From an uncultured bacterium (GTDB taxonomy: Bacteria; Bacillota; Clostridia; Lachnospirales; Lachnospiraceae), in contig CAJMNR010000013.1 in the NCBI GenBank assembly GCA_905214875.1, positions 1-64,000 on the forward strand: a DNA stretch of 64,000 nt, given 5' to 3'. Position numbers and translations under genes: made by a program. A model generated the notes under the pieces. That model saw only the letters and a list, made by a program, of their open reading frames with translations. It did no database searches and had not been told where the DNA came from. Within the stretch, counting starts at the first letter, position 1. Each line of letters starts with the position of its first letter. Shown one piece after another: positions 8,573 to 16,874 of this stretch.

Positions 8573-8656
8573 GCGAATTTCTCCTTTATGGTATGCATTT
8601 TGTCATTTATAGTTAAAGTAACGGATTTGGCTTATGATTTTGAGTAATTAGTAATA

Positions 8657-8685
8657 TTGACATAAAATGTATGCTGAGGTATGTT
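8657..8685 (+). promoter_or_regulatory. Putative promoter of LacI-type regulator
   Basis: A perfect TTGACA at 8657-8662 with TATGTT 17 bases further on (8680-8685). Confidence 0.55.
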
Positions 8686-8762
8686 TAGTATAAAAATGGA
8701 AAAGTATTGATGGAAATTCAATAAATACTTGAACAGATGAAAACGAAGAAAGGAGAGAAAGA

Positions 8763-9800
8763 ATGAAAAAGGTCACTATTCAGGATGTTGCCAAGGAATT
8801 GAACCTATCACGTAATACTGTGGCTAAAGCACTTAACAATAGCGATACCGTTGCTTATGAGACTAGATATGTGGTAATTAAGAAAGCCTATGAGATGGGA
8901 TATTCAAAGTTACTTCCTGCAGTTCGAAATGAATTTAAGATTAAGGACCGACTGAGTGATACGAAAACAGTTATTGTGTTAGCGAGACGTGAATTGTCAA
9001 CGTTCTGGAATCGCATTATAATGGGCATAAGTGATGAACTGAATAAGAACAATTGTAAACTGGAATTTGAATTTATCAGTGAAGAAGATGAAGTGAACAT
9101 TAGTATACCAGAGAACCTTACAAGGGATGCAGATGGTATGATTATATTGAGCGTATTTAGCCAAGAGTATACTAAAAGACTTCTTGAGTTTGATATTCCG
9201 GTTGTATTTCTAGATGCACCACAAGATATCGCACCAACCTGCAGTGTTGGTGATGTGGTTTTATTTGAAGGTCGTAGCAGCGTGAAAAAGATGACGGAGA
9301 GTATGATTGCGGAAGGCGCAAGACAAATAGCATTTATCGGTGATATCACGTATTGTAAATCAATATACGAACGTTATCAAGGATATTGCATGGCAATGCT
9401 AGAAGCTGGACTTACAGTTGATGAAGAGCTTGTTATAAAACAGCATGTACCTAAGAAATACTATGATTATGAAGAAGTTAGAGCTGCAATTGAATCATTT
9501 CCTTATATGCCTGAAGGAATCGTATGTGCTAATGATGATATTGCAAAAGACGTTATTACATATTTAAAAGAAAAACAAATCCAGATACCTAATGATGTGA
9601 TGATCAGTGGATTTGATAATAAGGATGAGACAGCATTTTTAACACCATCTTTAACGACTGCATATATAAGTAATCAGAGAATGGGAAAAAGGCTGGTGCA
9701 ACAGCTAATGTGGCGAATAGAAAACATTGAGATGCCTCATGAGCTTATTACTGTAAATACAGAAGTGATATATCGTGACTCGACAAACCGCCATAAATAA
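8763..9800 (+). CDS. LacI family transcriptional regulator
   Basis: A 345-residue repressor. Residues 1-50 form the LacI-type DNA-binding head (VTIQDVAKELNLSRNTVAKALNNSDTV). This is followed by a periplasmic-binding-protein-like effector domain that includes GIVCANDDIAKDVITYLKE and IPNDVMISGFDN near the C terminus. The family usually senses sugars or sugar phosphates. No transporter or catabolic operon adjoins it, so its ligand is unknown; a role in the neighbouring sugar-phosphate genes is possible but unsupported. The start ATG follows AAAGGAGAG. It has its own promoter. Confidence 0.9.
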   Translation: MKKVTIQDVAKELNLSRNTVAKALNNSDTVAYETRYVVIKKAYEMGYSKLLPAVRNEFKIKDRLSDTKTVIVLARRELSTFWNRIIMGISDELNKNNCKLEFEFISEEDEVNISIPENLTRDADGMIILSVFSQEYTKRLLEFDIPVVFLDAPQDIAPTCSVGDVVLFEGRSSVKKMTESMIAEGARQIAFIGDITYCKSIYERYQGYCMAMLEAGLTVDEELVIKQHVPKKYYDYEEVRAAIESFPYMPEGIVCANDDIAKDVITYLKEKQIQIPNDVMISGFDNKDETAFLTPSLTTAYISNQRMGKRLVQQLMWRIENIEMPHELITVNTEVIYRDSTNRHK

Positions 9801-10012
9801 ACGCATACATAGCATAGAAAATGCTAATCATAATAGGTGTAATACTTGACATATTCCTAACTCCCGATATAATGAGACTATTGGTATAAATCCTCATGAA
9901 AAAGAGGATATGTGAATATAGAAAAGGGAATTGTCAAAAATATAGACATGCATCCCAAAATAGAAACGGATAATGTTTCTTGTTATGATTACAAAGAAAG
10001 AGAGAAGTTAGT
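9801..10012 (+). other. Intergenic region and leader before methyltransferase gene
   Basis: A small hairpin without T run (TAGCAT/ATGCTA, 9810-9826) follows the LacI gene. The promoter at 9846-9873 leaves a leader of about 135 bases with a short ATCCTC/GAGGAT hairpin near 9892-9911. Confidence 0.45.
9846..9873 (+). promoter_or_regulatory. Promoter of methyltransferase gene
   Basis: A perfect TTGACA (9846-9851), 16 bases, and a perfect TATAAT (9868-9873). Confidence 0.8.
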
Positions 10013-10873
10013 ATGTGGATAGCAGACGGATGGAAAGATTACGAAGTTATTGATTGTTCATCAGGTGAGAAATTGGAACGTTGGGGCAATTATCTCCTTG
10101 TTCGTCCAGACCCTCAAGTTATTTGGGATACTCCAAAGGAAGAAAAGGGTTGGAGAAAGAAGAACGGTCATTATCATAGAAGCAGTAAAGGCGGCGGAGA
10201 ATGGGAATTCTTTGATTTACCAAAGTCTTGGACAATCAATTATAAACAACTTACATTCAACCTTCAGCCATTTAGTTTCAAACATACAGGCTTATTCCCA
10301 GAGCAAGCAACAAACTGGGATTGGTTTGGAAACAAAATCAGAAAAGCAAATCGTCCGATTAAAGTTCTTAACTTATTTGCATACACTGGTGGAGCAACAC
10401 TTGCTGCAGCAAGCGCAGGAGCACATGTAACTCATGTTGATGCATCTAAAGGTATGGTAACTTGGGCAAAAGAGAATGCACATTCTTCCGGATTACAAGA
10501 TGCACCGATCAGATGGATCGTTGATGACTGTGTGAAGTTTGTACAGCGTGAAATCCGAAGAGGTAATAAATATGATGGAATCATTATGGATCCACCATCA
10601 TACGGACGTGGACCTAAGGGTGAGATTTGGAAGATCGAAGAAAACATCTATGAATTCGTAAAATTATGCGAACAATTATTATCAGATGATCCTTTATTCT
10701 ACTTAATCAATTCTTATACAACAGGTTTACAGCCAGCGGTATTATCTTACATGCTTAATACAGTAGTAGTGAAAAAACATGGTGGACATGTAAATGCAGA
10801 AGAAATCGGGTTAAGAGTATCAAGCAATGGATTAGTATTACCATGTGGTGCTTCTGGTCGTTGGGAACGATAA
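10013..10873 (+). CDS. Class I SAM-dependent methyltransferase, RlmI-like
   Basis: A 286-residue protein whose C-terminal two thirds is a Rossmann-type methyltransferase: motif I VLNLFAYTGGATLAAASAGA, the acidic ribose-binding loop VTHVDASKGMV, and motif IV MDPPSYGRG with D193. This motif set matches the 23S rRNA m5C methyltransferase RlmI/RlmK family, but the N-terminal PUA domain of RlmI is absent; instead there are about 90 residues rich in Trp and charged residues. The substrate is probably RNA (inferred). It is a single-gene unit with a near-consensus promoter and a strong terminator. Confidence 0.85.
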   Translation: MWIADGWKDYEVIDCSSGEKLERWGNYLLVRPDPQVIWDTPKEEKGWRKKNGHYHRSSKGGGEWEFFDLPKSWTINYKQLTFNLQPFSFKHTGLFPEQATNWDWFGNKIRKANRPIKVLNLFAYTGGATLAAASAGAHVTHVDASKGMVTWAKENAHSSGLQDAPIRWIVDDCVKFVQREIRRGNKYDGIIMDPPSYGRGPKGEIWKIEENIYEFVKLCEQLLSDDPLFYLINSYTTGLQPAVLSYMLNTVVVKKHGGHVNAEEIGLRVSSNGLVLPCGASGRWER

Positions 10874-10910
10874 TTTTGAATGAGTTTCTTCTATATATAA
10901 TAGAGTAATA

Positions 10911-10960
10911 AAACAGTATGAACATCATAGCGATTATGAGGTTCATGCTGTTTCTTTTTT
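10911..10960 (+). terminator. Terminator of methyltransferase gene
   Basis: A long stem (AAACAGTATGAAC with GTTCATGCTGTTT, extended inward by CATCATA/TATGAG) followed by T-rich CTTTTTT. Confidence 0.9.
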
Positions 10961-11197
10961 AATAATAAGAAAACAATGTAATATTCGAGATAAAGTCGAT
11001 AGAATTAAACAATTCGTGAAAAAATGTATAGAAAATACAAATTTAGATTAAACTATACAAAGTTCCATAAATGTGCTAGTGCTTTTCTAGATACTTTCTG
11101 TTATGATAAATCTAACGCAAAGAATAAGAAGAAAAAATTCATTTGCGATAGTTGAAAAATACAGTATTTTAGAGAAAAAAAGCATTAAAAAAAATAC
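10961..11197. other. AT-rich intergenic region upstream of the S10 operon
   Basis: About 240 bases of very AT-rich DNA between the methyltransferase terminator and the S10 promoter. I see no gene and no convincing structure in it. A-tracts just before the promoter may act as an UP-element (inference). Confidence 0.5.
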
Positions 11198-11226
11198 TTG
11201 CATTTGAAAAAATTATGTTGTATAAT
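11198..11226 (+). promoter_or_regulatory. Main promoter of the S10 ribosomal operon
   Basis: TTGCAT (11198-11203), 17 bases, TATAAT (11221-11226), preceded by A-rich sequence. Confidence 0.85.
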
Positions 11227-11476
11227 TACAACTGTTGTGACATTGATAGCGTAGAAGCGTGAGGTTGCCACCAAGAGTGGGTTTTCCGTGGAGCGAATGT
11301 CAAGTTATGAAACTGGCGACAAGTCACTGTACAGATAATTAAAGATTCTACTATTATTAACGTAGAGCCCGTGTGGGGGTTTTTATATGTTTAAAATTCC
11401 TATGATACACACGGTTGAGTGTACAGTCACCGCTTGTCGTACTGCAATTAAGTGCGAAAAGGAGGCGACTTTTTTT
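11227..11476 (+). promoter_or_regulatory. Long 5' leader of the S10 operon (candidate autoregulatory RNA)
   Basis: About 240 transcribed bases precede rpsJ. TGACATT (11238-11244) pairs with AATGTCA (11296-11302), closing a domain in which CCAC can pair with either of two GTGG segments. Downstream there is an 8-base palindrome CTGTACAG. CCGTGTG (11369-11375) pairs with CACACGG (11408-11414). S10 leaders in other bacteria are bound by L4 to repress the operon; that this one works the same way is inference. An in-frame ATG at 11387 behind GGGGG would add 30 residues to S10. Confidence 0.6.
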
Positions 11477-11788
11477 ATGGCAAGTCAAGTAATGAGAATT
11501 ACTCTTAAAGCTTATGATCATCAATTAATCGATCAATCAGCTGGAAAAATCATTGAAACAGTTAAGAAAACAGGTTCTAAGGTGAGCGGTCCTGTACCAC
11601 TACCTACTAAGAAAGAAGTTGTAACAATCTTAAGAGCTGTTCACAAATACAAAGATTCCAGAGAACAATTCGAACAAAGAACTCATAAGAGATTAATCGA
11701 TATCATTATGCCAACACAAAAAACAGTTGATGCATTATCTAGATTAGAAATGCCAGCTGGTGTTTACATCGATATCAAAATGAAATAA
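11477..11788 (+). CDS. rpsJ: 30S ribosomal protein S10
   Basis: A 103-residue S10 that binds the 30S head and, with NusB, takes part in antitermination. The family core is plain (MRITLKAYDHQLIDQSAGKI, GPVPLPTKK, THKRLIDIIMPTQKTVDAL). I choose ATG 11477 behind AAAAGGAGG; upstream codons stay open to 11387 but do not match S10. It is the first gene of the S10 operon, followed by an unusually long 165-base gap before rplC. Confidence 0.97.
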   Translation: MASQVMRITLKAYDHQLIDQSAGKIIETVKKTGSKVSGPVPLPTKKEVVTILRAVHKYKDSREQFEQRTHKRLIDIIMPTQKTVDALSRLEMPAGVYIDIKMK

Positions 11789-11953
11789 GCATTAAGAAGC
11801 AATTAAGTAGTAATCCTTTAGGGTTTATATATAGAAGTTGGTCAAGATTGTGACCATGCACTTGTATTTAGACCATCTAGGATGATCACACCGCTGTTAG
11901 CGGGAACGCTGATAAGTGCGATCCGCTGTAGATTTTATAGGAGGTGCAAAAGC
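11789..11953 (+). promoter_or_regulatory. rpsJ-rplC gap with competing hairpins
   Basis: A 165-base gap inside a normally tight operon. GGTCA/TGACC forms a small hairpin near 11834-11850. CCGCT (11891-11895) pairs with AGCGG (11899-11903), which can alternatively pair with a second CCGCT at 11933-11937, just before the rplC ribosome binding site. It could modulate rplC translation (inference). Confidence 0.4.
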
Positions 11954-12586
11954 ATGAAAAAAGCTATTTTAGCTACTAAAGTCGGAATGACTCAAATCTT
12001 CAATGAAGACGGAGTTTTAACTCCAGTAACTGTTCTTCAAGCTACACCATCTGTTGTTACTCAAATCAAAACAATTGAAAATGATGGTTATGAAGCAGTT
12101 CAAGTTGGTTACGGGGACATCAGAGAAGTTCTTGTAAATAAACCAAGAAAAGGACACTTTGCTAAAGCAGGTGTGTCTAATAAGAGATATCTTAAAGAAT
12201 TCAAGTTTGAAAACGCTGGCGAATACGCAGTAGGACAAGAAATCAAAGTTGACATCTTCGAAGCAGGTGACAAAATTGATGCTACTGCAAAATCCAAAGG
12301 TAAAGGATTCCAAGGCGCAATCAAGAGACATAATCAGTCCAGAGGACCTATGGCTCATGGTTCTAAATTCCACAGACATGCAGGTTCTAACGGTTCTGCG
12401 ACTACTCCAGGTAGAGTATTCAAAGGTAAGAAAATGCCAGGTCATATGGGCGCTGTAAAGGTTACAATCCAAAACCTTGAAGTTGTTCGTGTTGATGTAG
12501 AAAACAACATTATCTTAGTTAAAGGTGCTGTACCAGGACCTAAGAAATCTGTTGTTGTTTTAAGAGAGTCAGTTAAAGCAAACTAG
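11954..12586 (+). CDS. rplC: 50S ribosomal protein L3
   Basis: A 210-residue L3, an early-assembly protein near the peptidyl transferase centre. It starts MKKAILATKVGMTQIF and contains the conserved central loop region RHNQSRGPMAHGSKFHR and GRVFKGKKMPGHMG. ATG 11954 follows AGGAGGTG; the frame is open upstream to 11882, but that extension is not part of L3. It is followed after 26 bases by rplD. Confidence 0.97.
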   Translation: MKKAILATKVGMTQIFNEDGVLTPVTVLQATPSVVTQIKTIENDGYEAVQVGYGDIREVLVNKPRKGHFAKAGVSNKRYLKEFKFENAGEYAVGQEIKVDIFEAGDKIDATAKSKGKGFQGAIKRHNQSRGPMAHGSKFHRHAGSNGSATTPGRVFKGKKMPGHMGAVKVTIQNLEVVRVDVENNIILVKGAVPGPKKSVVVLRESVKAN

Positions 12587-12612
12587 GACTTTAAGAAAGG
12601 AGGAATTCACAG

Positions 12613-13233
12613 ATGGCAAACGTATCTGTTTTTAATATGGAAGGCAAAGAAGTTGGAACAATCGAACTTAACGATTCCATCTTCGCTGTTGAAGTAAATG
12701 AACATTTAGTTCACATGGCAGTTGTAGCTCAACTTGCTAACAAACGTCAAGGAACTCAAAGCGCTAAGACACGTTCTGAAGTTTCTGGTGGTGGTAAAAA
12801 ACCTTGGAGACAAAAAGGAACTGGACATGCAAGACAAGGTTCTACAAGATCTCCACAATGGACTGGCGGTGGCGTAGTATTCGCTCCAAAGCCAAGAGAT
12901 TACTCTTTCAAAATGAATAGAAAAGAAAAAGCACTTGCAATCAAATCTGCTTTAACTTCTAGAGTAAATGAAAAGAAAATCTTCGTTCTTGATGAATTAA
13001 ACTTTGATGAAATCAAAACTAAGAAAATGGTAAGCGTTCTTAACGGATTAAACGTTAACAAAGCATTAATTGTTTTAGGAGAAAAGAACGAAAACGTTCA
13101 AGCATCCGCTAAAAACATCCCTACTGTAAGAACTGCTTTATCTAGCACAATCAGCGTATATGATTTATTAAAATATGATAACTTAGTTATCACTAAAGAC
13201 GCTGTTGCAAAAATCGAGGAGGTGTACGCATAA
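12613..13233 (+). CDS. rplD: 50S ribosomal protein L4
   Basis: A 206-residue L4, which lines the exit tunnel and in several bacteria represses its own S10 operon. The tunnel loop is present (GGGKKPWRQKGTGHARQGS, then SPQWTGGGVVFAPKPRDYS). The start ATG follows AAAGGAGGAATT. Its stop overlaps the rplW start (TAATG), so the two are translationally coupled. Confidence 0.97.
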   Translation: MANVSVFNMEGKEVGTIELNDSIFAVEVNEHLVHMAVVAQLANKRQGTQSAKTRSEVSGGGKKPWRQKGTGHARQGSTRSPQWTGGGVVFAPKPRDYSFKMNRKEKALAIKSALTSRVNEKKIFVLDELNFDEIKTKKMVSVLNGLNVNKALIVLGEKNENVQASAKNIPTVRTALSSTISVYDLLKYDNLVITKDAVAKIEEVYA

Positions 13234-13532
13234 TGGCAAACATTAAATACTATGACGTAATTTTAAAACCTATCGTTACTGAAAAAAGTATGAACGCTAT
13301 GACTGAAAAAAAGTACACTTTTTCCGTTCATACAGAAGCTACTAAAAGCCAAATCAAAGAAGCAGTAGAAAAAATGTTCGAAGGAACAAAAGTTGCTAAA
13401 GTAAACACTATGAACTTAGATGGAAAATCTAAACGTCGTGGTGCTACTACTGGTAAAACTGCTAAAACTAAAAAAGCGATCGTTACATTAACTGCTGATA
13501 GTGCTGATATCGAAATTTTCGAAGGACTATAA
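13233..13532 (+). CDS. rplW: 50S ribosomal protein L23
   Basis: A 99-residue L23 at the tunnel exit, the docking site for trigger factor and SRP. The motifs are ILKPIVTEKSMN and YTFSVHTEATKSQIKEAVE, with the basic RRGATTGKTAKTKKAIV loop. It starts on the ATG that overlaps the rplD stop; the ribosome binding site lies inside rplD. Confidence 0.96.
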   Translation: MANIKYYDVILKPIVTEKSMNAMTEKKYTFSVHTEATKSQIKEAVEKMFEGTKVAKVNTMNLDGKSKRRGATTGKTAKTKKAIVTLTADSADIEIFEGL

Positions 13533-13618
13533 GATAACGTAACAAATCAATTTATGGTTGTTTATAACCGATAAGAATAAATTTGTATATGTCGTAAGAC
13601 ATGAAAGGAGTGCAAAAA

Positions 13619-14464
13619 ATGGGAATTAAAAAGTTTAACCCATATACACCTTCCAGAAGACATATGACTAGCTCTGACTTTGCTGAGATTACAACAAGCA
13701 CACCAGAAAAAAGCCTTGTAAGCTCTTTAAGCAAAAACGCTGGTCGTAACAATCAAGGAAAGATTACAGTTAGACACCACGGTGGTGGTTCTAGAAGAAA
13801 ATATAGAATTATCGACTTCAAGAGAAATAAAAAAGATGGTATTCCAGCAGTTGTTAAAACTATCGAATACGATCCAAACAGAACAGCTAATATCGCTTTA
13901 ATCTGCTACGCAGATGGTGAAAAAGCTTATATCTTAGCTCCTCTTAACTTAAAAGTTGGCCAAACAGTAATGTCTGGTGAAACTGCTGAAGTTGAAGTAG
14001 GTAACTGCTTACCATTAGCAAACATTCCAGTTGGTACTCAAGTACACAACATCGAATTATACCCTGGTAAAGGTGGACAATTAGTTCGTTCCGCTGGTAA
14101 CAGTGCTCAGTTAATGGCTAAAGAAGGTAAATACGCAACATTACGTTTACCATCAGGTGAAATGAGAATGGTTCCAATCATCTGCCGTGCAACAATCGGT
14201 TCTGTTGGTAACCCAGATCACGGCTTAATCAACATTGGTAAAGCTGGTCGTAAACGTCATATGGGTATCCGCCCAACTGTTCGTGGTTCTGTAATGAACC
14301 CTAATGACCATCCACACGGTGGTGGTGAAGGTAAGACTGGTATCGGTCGTTCAGGCCCATGTACTCCTTGGGGTAAACCAGCTCTTGGCTTAAAGACAAG
14401 AAAGAAAAACAAAAAGTCTAATAAGTTAATCGTTCGTAGAAGAGACGGTAAAGCTATTAAATAA
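13619..14464 (+). CDS. rplB: 50S ribosomal protein L2
   Basis: A 281-residue L2, essential for subunit association and peptidyl transferase centre assembly. It begins MGIKKFNPYTPSRRHM. The conserved GGRKRHMGIRPTVRGSVMNPNDHPHGGGEG-type segment is present (around residues 215-245). ATG 13619 has a good AAAGGAG; the in-frame ATG at 13601 lacks one. An 86-base gap separates it from rplW. Confidence 0.97.
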   Translation: MGIKKFNPYTPSRRHMTSSDFAEITTSTPEKSLVSSLSKNAGRNNQGKITVRHHGGGSRRKYRIIDFKRNKKDGIPAVVKTIEYDPNRTANIALICYADGEKAYILAPLNLKVGQTVMSGETAEVEVGNCLPLANIPVGTQVHNIELYPGKGGQLVRSAGNSAQLMAKEGKYATLRLPSGEMRMVPIICRATIGSVGNPDHGLINIGKAGRKRHMGIRPTVRGSVMNPNDHPHGGGEGKTGIGRSGPCTPWGKPALGLKTRKKNKKSNKLIVRRRDGKAIK

Positions 14465-14478
14465 GGAGGGTTAAACCT

Positions 14479-14757
14479 ATGGCACGTTCATTGAAAAAAG
14501 GACCATTCGCTGACGCTAGCTTACTTAAAAAAGTAGACGCTCAAAACGCAGCTAATGATAAAACAGTGATCAAAACTTGGTCACGTCGTTCTACTATTTT
14601 CCCTTCATTCGTTGGACACACAATCGCTGTTCATGATGGAAGAAAACATGTACCTGTATATGTAACTGAAGATATGGTTGGCCACAAACTTGGCGAATTC
14701 GTAGCTACAAGAACTTACAGAGGACATGGTAAGGACGAAAAGAAATCTAGAAAATAA
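14479..14757 (+). CDS. rpsS: 30S ribosomal protein S19
   Basis: A 92-residue S19 in the 30S head, contacting S13 and the A-site finger. It begins MARSLKKGPFAD and contains TWSRRSTIFPSFVGHTIAVHDGRKHVPVY. It lies 14 bases after rplB, with AAGGAGGG as ribosome binding site. Confidence 0.97.
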   Translation: MARSLKKGPFADASLLKKVDAQNAANDKTVIKTWSRRSTIFPSFVGHTIAVHDGRKHVPVYVTEDMVGHKLGEFVATRTYRGHGKDEKKSRK

Positions 14758-14813
14758 TTTAGATCGAAAATTTATATAAATTATGATTGTAATTTTGAAA
14801 GGAGGTTGCATCC

Positions 14814-15203
14814 ATGGCTAAAGGACATAGATCCCAGATTAAAAGAGAAAGAAACGAAAATCAAAGAGAAACTAGACCAACTGCTAAGTTATCTTACGCA
14901 AGAGTTTCAGTTCAAAAAGCTTGTTTCGTTTTAGATGCAATTCGCGGCAAGGATGTACAAACAGCACTTGGTATTTTAGCATATAATCCAAGATATGCTT
15001 CAAGTCTTATTGAAAAATTATTAAAATCAGCAATCGCAAACGCTGAAAATAATAACGGTATGAATCCTGAAAATCTTTATGTTGCTGCTTGTTACGCAAA
15101 CAAAGGACCAACAATGAAGAGAATTAGACCAAGAGCACAAGGTAGAGCTTATAGAATCGAAAAGAGAATGAGTCACATCACAATCGTGCTTGATGAAAGA
15201 TAA
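14814..15203 (+). CDS. rplV: 50S ribosomal protein L22
   Basis: A 129-residue L22 whose beta-hairpin reaches into the exit tunnel. The N terminus has a short basic extension (MAKGHRSQIKRERNE) before the canonical core (AKLSYARVSVQKACFVLDAIRG). The hairpin region MKRIRPRAQGRAYRIEKRMSHI is intact. AAAGGAGG precedes the start. Confidence 0.96.
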   Translation: MAKGHRSQIKRERNENQRETRPTAKLSYARVSVQKACFVLDAIRGKDVQTALGILAYNPRYASSLIEKLLKSAIANAENNNGMNPENLYVAACYANKGPTMKRIRPRAQGRAYRIEKRMSHITIVLDER

Positions 15204-15214
15204 GGAGGGCAAAC

Positions 15215-15874
15215 ATGGGACAAAAAGTTAATCCTCATGGTTTAAGAGTCGGTGTCATTAAAGACTGGGACTCTAGATGGTATGCGGAAGCTGATTTTGC
15301 TGATAACTTAGTTGAAGATCACAAAATTAGAACTTTCTTAAAAGATAAACTTTACAGCGCTCAAGTTTCAAAAATTGAAATCGAGAGAGCTTCTGATAGA
15401 ATTAAAGTAATCATCTACACTGGTAAACCAGGTGTTGTTATCGGTAAAGGTGGTTCTGAAATCGAAAAATTAAAAGCTGAATTAGTTAAATTCATTTCTG
15501 GTAAAAAATTAATGGTAGACATTAAAGAAGTTAAAAGACCAGATACAAATGCACAATTAGTTGCTGAAAACATTGCTGCTCAATTAGAAAATCGTGTATC
15601 TTTCAGACGTGCGATGAAATCTTGCATGAGTAGAACAATGAAAGCTGGTGCAAAAGGTATTAAAGCTGCTGTTTCCGGTCGTTTAGGCGGAGCAGATATG
15701 GCTCGTACAGAATTCTACAGTGATGGAACTATTCCACTACAAACATTACGTGCTGATATCGATTACGGTTTTGCTGAAGCTGATACAACTTACGGTAAAA
15801 TGGGTATCAAAGTATGGATCTATCACGGAGAAGTTCTTCCAACTAAAGCTAATAAGGAAGGGAGCGCAAAATAA
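15215..15874 (+). CDS. rpsC: 30S ribosomal protein S3
   Basis: A 219-residue S3 at the mRNA entry channel with helicase-related function. It begins MGQKVNPHGLRVG and contains a KH domain with GKPGVVIGKGGSEIEKLK, and RTEFYSDGTIPLQTLRADIDYG. Its TAA overlaps the rplP start by one base. Confidence 0.97.
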   Translation: MGQKVNPHGLRVGVIKDWDSRWYAEADFADNLVEDHKIRTFLKDKLYSAQVSKIEIERASDRIKVIIYTGKPGVVIGKGGSEIEKLKAELVKFISGKKLMVDIKEVKRPDTNAQLVAENIAAQLENRVSFRRAMKSCMSRTMKAGAKGIKAAVSGRLGGADMARTEFYSDGTIPLQTLRADIDYGFAEADTTYGKMGIKVWIYHGEVLPTKANKEGSAK

Positions 15875-16311
15875 TGTTAATGCCAAAAAGAGTTAAACGT
15901 CGTAAACAATTCCGTGGCACTATGTCCGGTAAGGCGTTAAGAGGTAATAAGATTACAAATGGTGAATTTGGTATCGTGGCTTTAGAGCCAGCATGGATCA
16001 GATCTAACCAAATCGAAGCTGCCCGTATTGCTATGACTCGTTATATTAAACGTGGTGGTAAAGTTTGGATCAAAATCTTCCCAGATAAACCAGTAACTGC
16101 AAAACCAGCAGAAACTCGTATGGGTTCCGGTAAAGGTTCTTTAGAATACTGGGTAGCTGTAGTAAAACCAGGTCGTGTTATGTTTGAAATCTCAGGTGTA
16201 GCTGAAGAAACTGCTAGAGAAGCATTACGTCTTGCTACTCACAAATTACCAGTAAAATGTAAAGTAGTTTCTCGCGCAGATTTAGAAGGCGGTGACAACA
16301 GTGAAAATTAG
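15874..16311 (+). CDS. rplP: 50S ribosomal protein L16
   Basis: A 145-residue L16, located by the A- and P-site tRNA elbows. It begins MLMPKRVKRRKQFRG and includes RMGSGKGSLEYWVAVVKPGR. It is coupled to rpsC by a TAATG overlap. Its 3' end overlaps the start of rpmC by 11 bases. Confidence 0.97.
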   Translation: MLMPKRVKRRKQFRGTMSGKALRGNKITNGEFGIVALEPAWIRSNQIEAARIAMTRYIKRGGKVWIKIFPDKPVTAKPAETRMGSGKGSLEYWVAVVKPGRVMFEISGVAEETAREALRLATHKLPVKCKVVSRADLEGGDNSEN

Positions 16312-16504
16312 AGAATATGTTAAAGATTTAAATAATAAATCTATCGAAGAATTAAACGTAGAATTAGTAGCTGCTAAAAAGGAACTTTTTAATTTAAGAT
16401 TCCAAAACGCAACAAACCAATTAGATAATACAAGCAGAATTAAAGAAGTTAGAAAAAATATTGCTAGAATTCAAACTGTAATTTCAGCAAAAGCTAACGC
16501 GTAG
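16301..16504 (+). CDS. rpmC: 50S ribosomal protein L29
   Basis: A 67-residue L29 near the tunnel exit: an all-helical protein with the signature AAKKELFNLRFQNATNQLDN. I choose GTG 16301 (giving MKIREYVKDLNNKS), which has GGCGGTG upstream, rather than the GTG at 16292. It overlaps the end of rplP. Confidence 0.95.
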   Translation: MKIREYVKDLNNKSIEELNVELVAAKKELFNLRFQNATNQLDNTSRIKEVRKNIARIQTVISAKANA

Positions 16505-16529
16505 ATTATCCTAGAAAGGAGGAATTGTT

Positions 16530-16784
16530 GTGGAAAGAAATTTAAGAAAGACTCGTATCGGTAAAGTTGTTAGTGATAAGATGGATAAAACAATCACAGT
16601 TGCTGTAGTTGATAACGTAAAACATCCACTTTACAACAAAATCGTTAAAAGAACTTACAAATTAAAAGCTCATGACGAAAACAATGATTGTAAAATCGGT
16701 GATAGAGTAAAAGTAATGGAAACAAGACCTTTATCTAAGGATAAGAGATGGAGACTTGTAGAAGTTATCGAACGTGCAAAATAG
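16530..16784 (+). CDS. rpsQ: 30S ribosomal protein S17
   Basis: An 84-residue S17, an OB-fold primary 16S rRNA binder (KTRIGKVVSDKMDKTITVAV, HPLYNKIVKRTYKLKAHDE). GTG start at 16530 behind AAAGGAGGAATT. A 90-base gap with no strong structure separates it from rplN; it contains one AAAGTGAAGAGTGG stretch resembling the ends of the inverted-repeat elements at 18757 and 22528. Confidence 0.96.
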   Translation: MERNLRKTRIGKVVSDKMDKTITVAVVDNVKHPLYNKIVKRTYKLKAHDENNDCKIGDRVKVMETRPLSKDKRWRLVEVIERAK

Positions 16785-16874
16785 AATTATTAAGCAGTTT
16801 AAAGTGAAGAGTGGAGTATGCTTCTTTGAATCATAGCTCATTCGGTCACAAATAATGCTGAAAGGAGTAGTATT

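Noticed and set aside
10050..10430. 126-codon + frame inside the methyltransferase gene
   Set aside because: Out-of-frame shadow; the methyltransferase motifs are all in the other frame.
12017..12472. 151-codon minus-strand frame opposite rplC
   Set aside because: Shadow of rplC with no recognisable domain or start signal.
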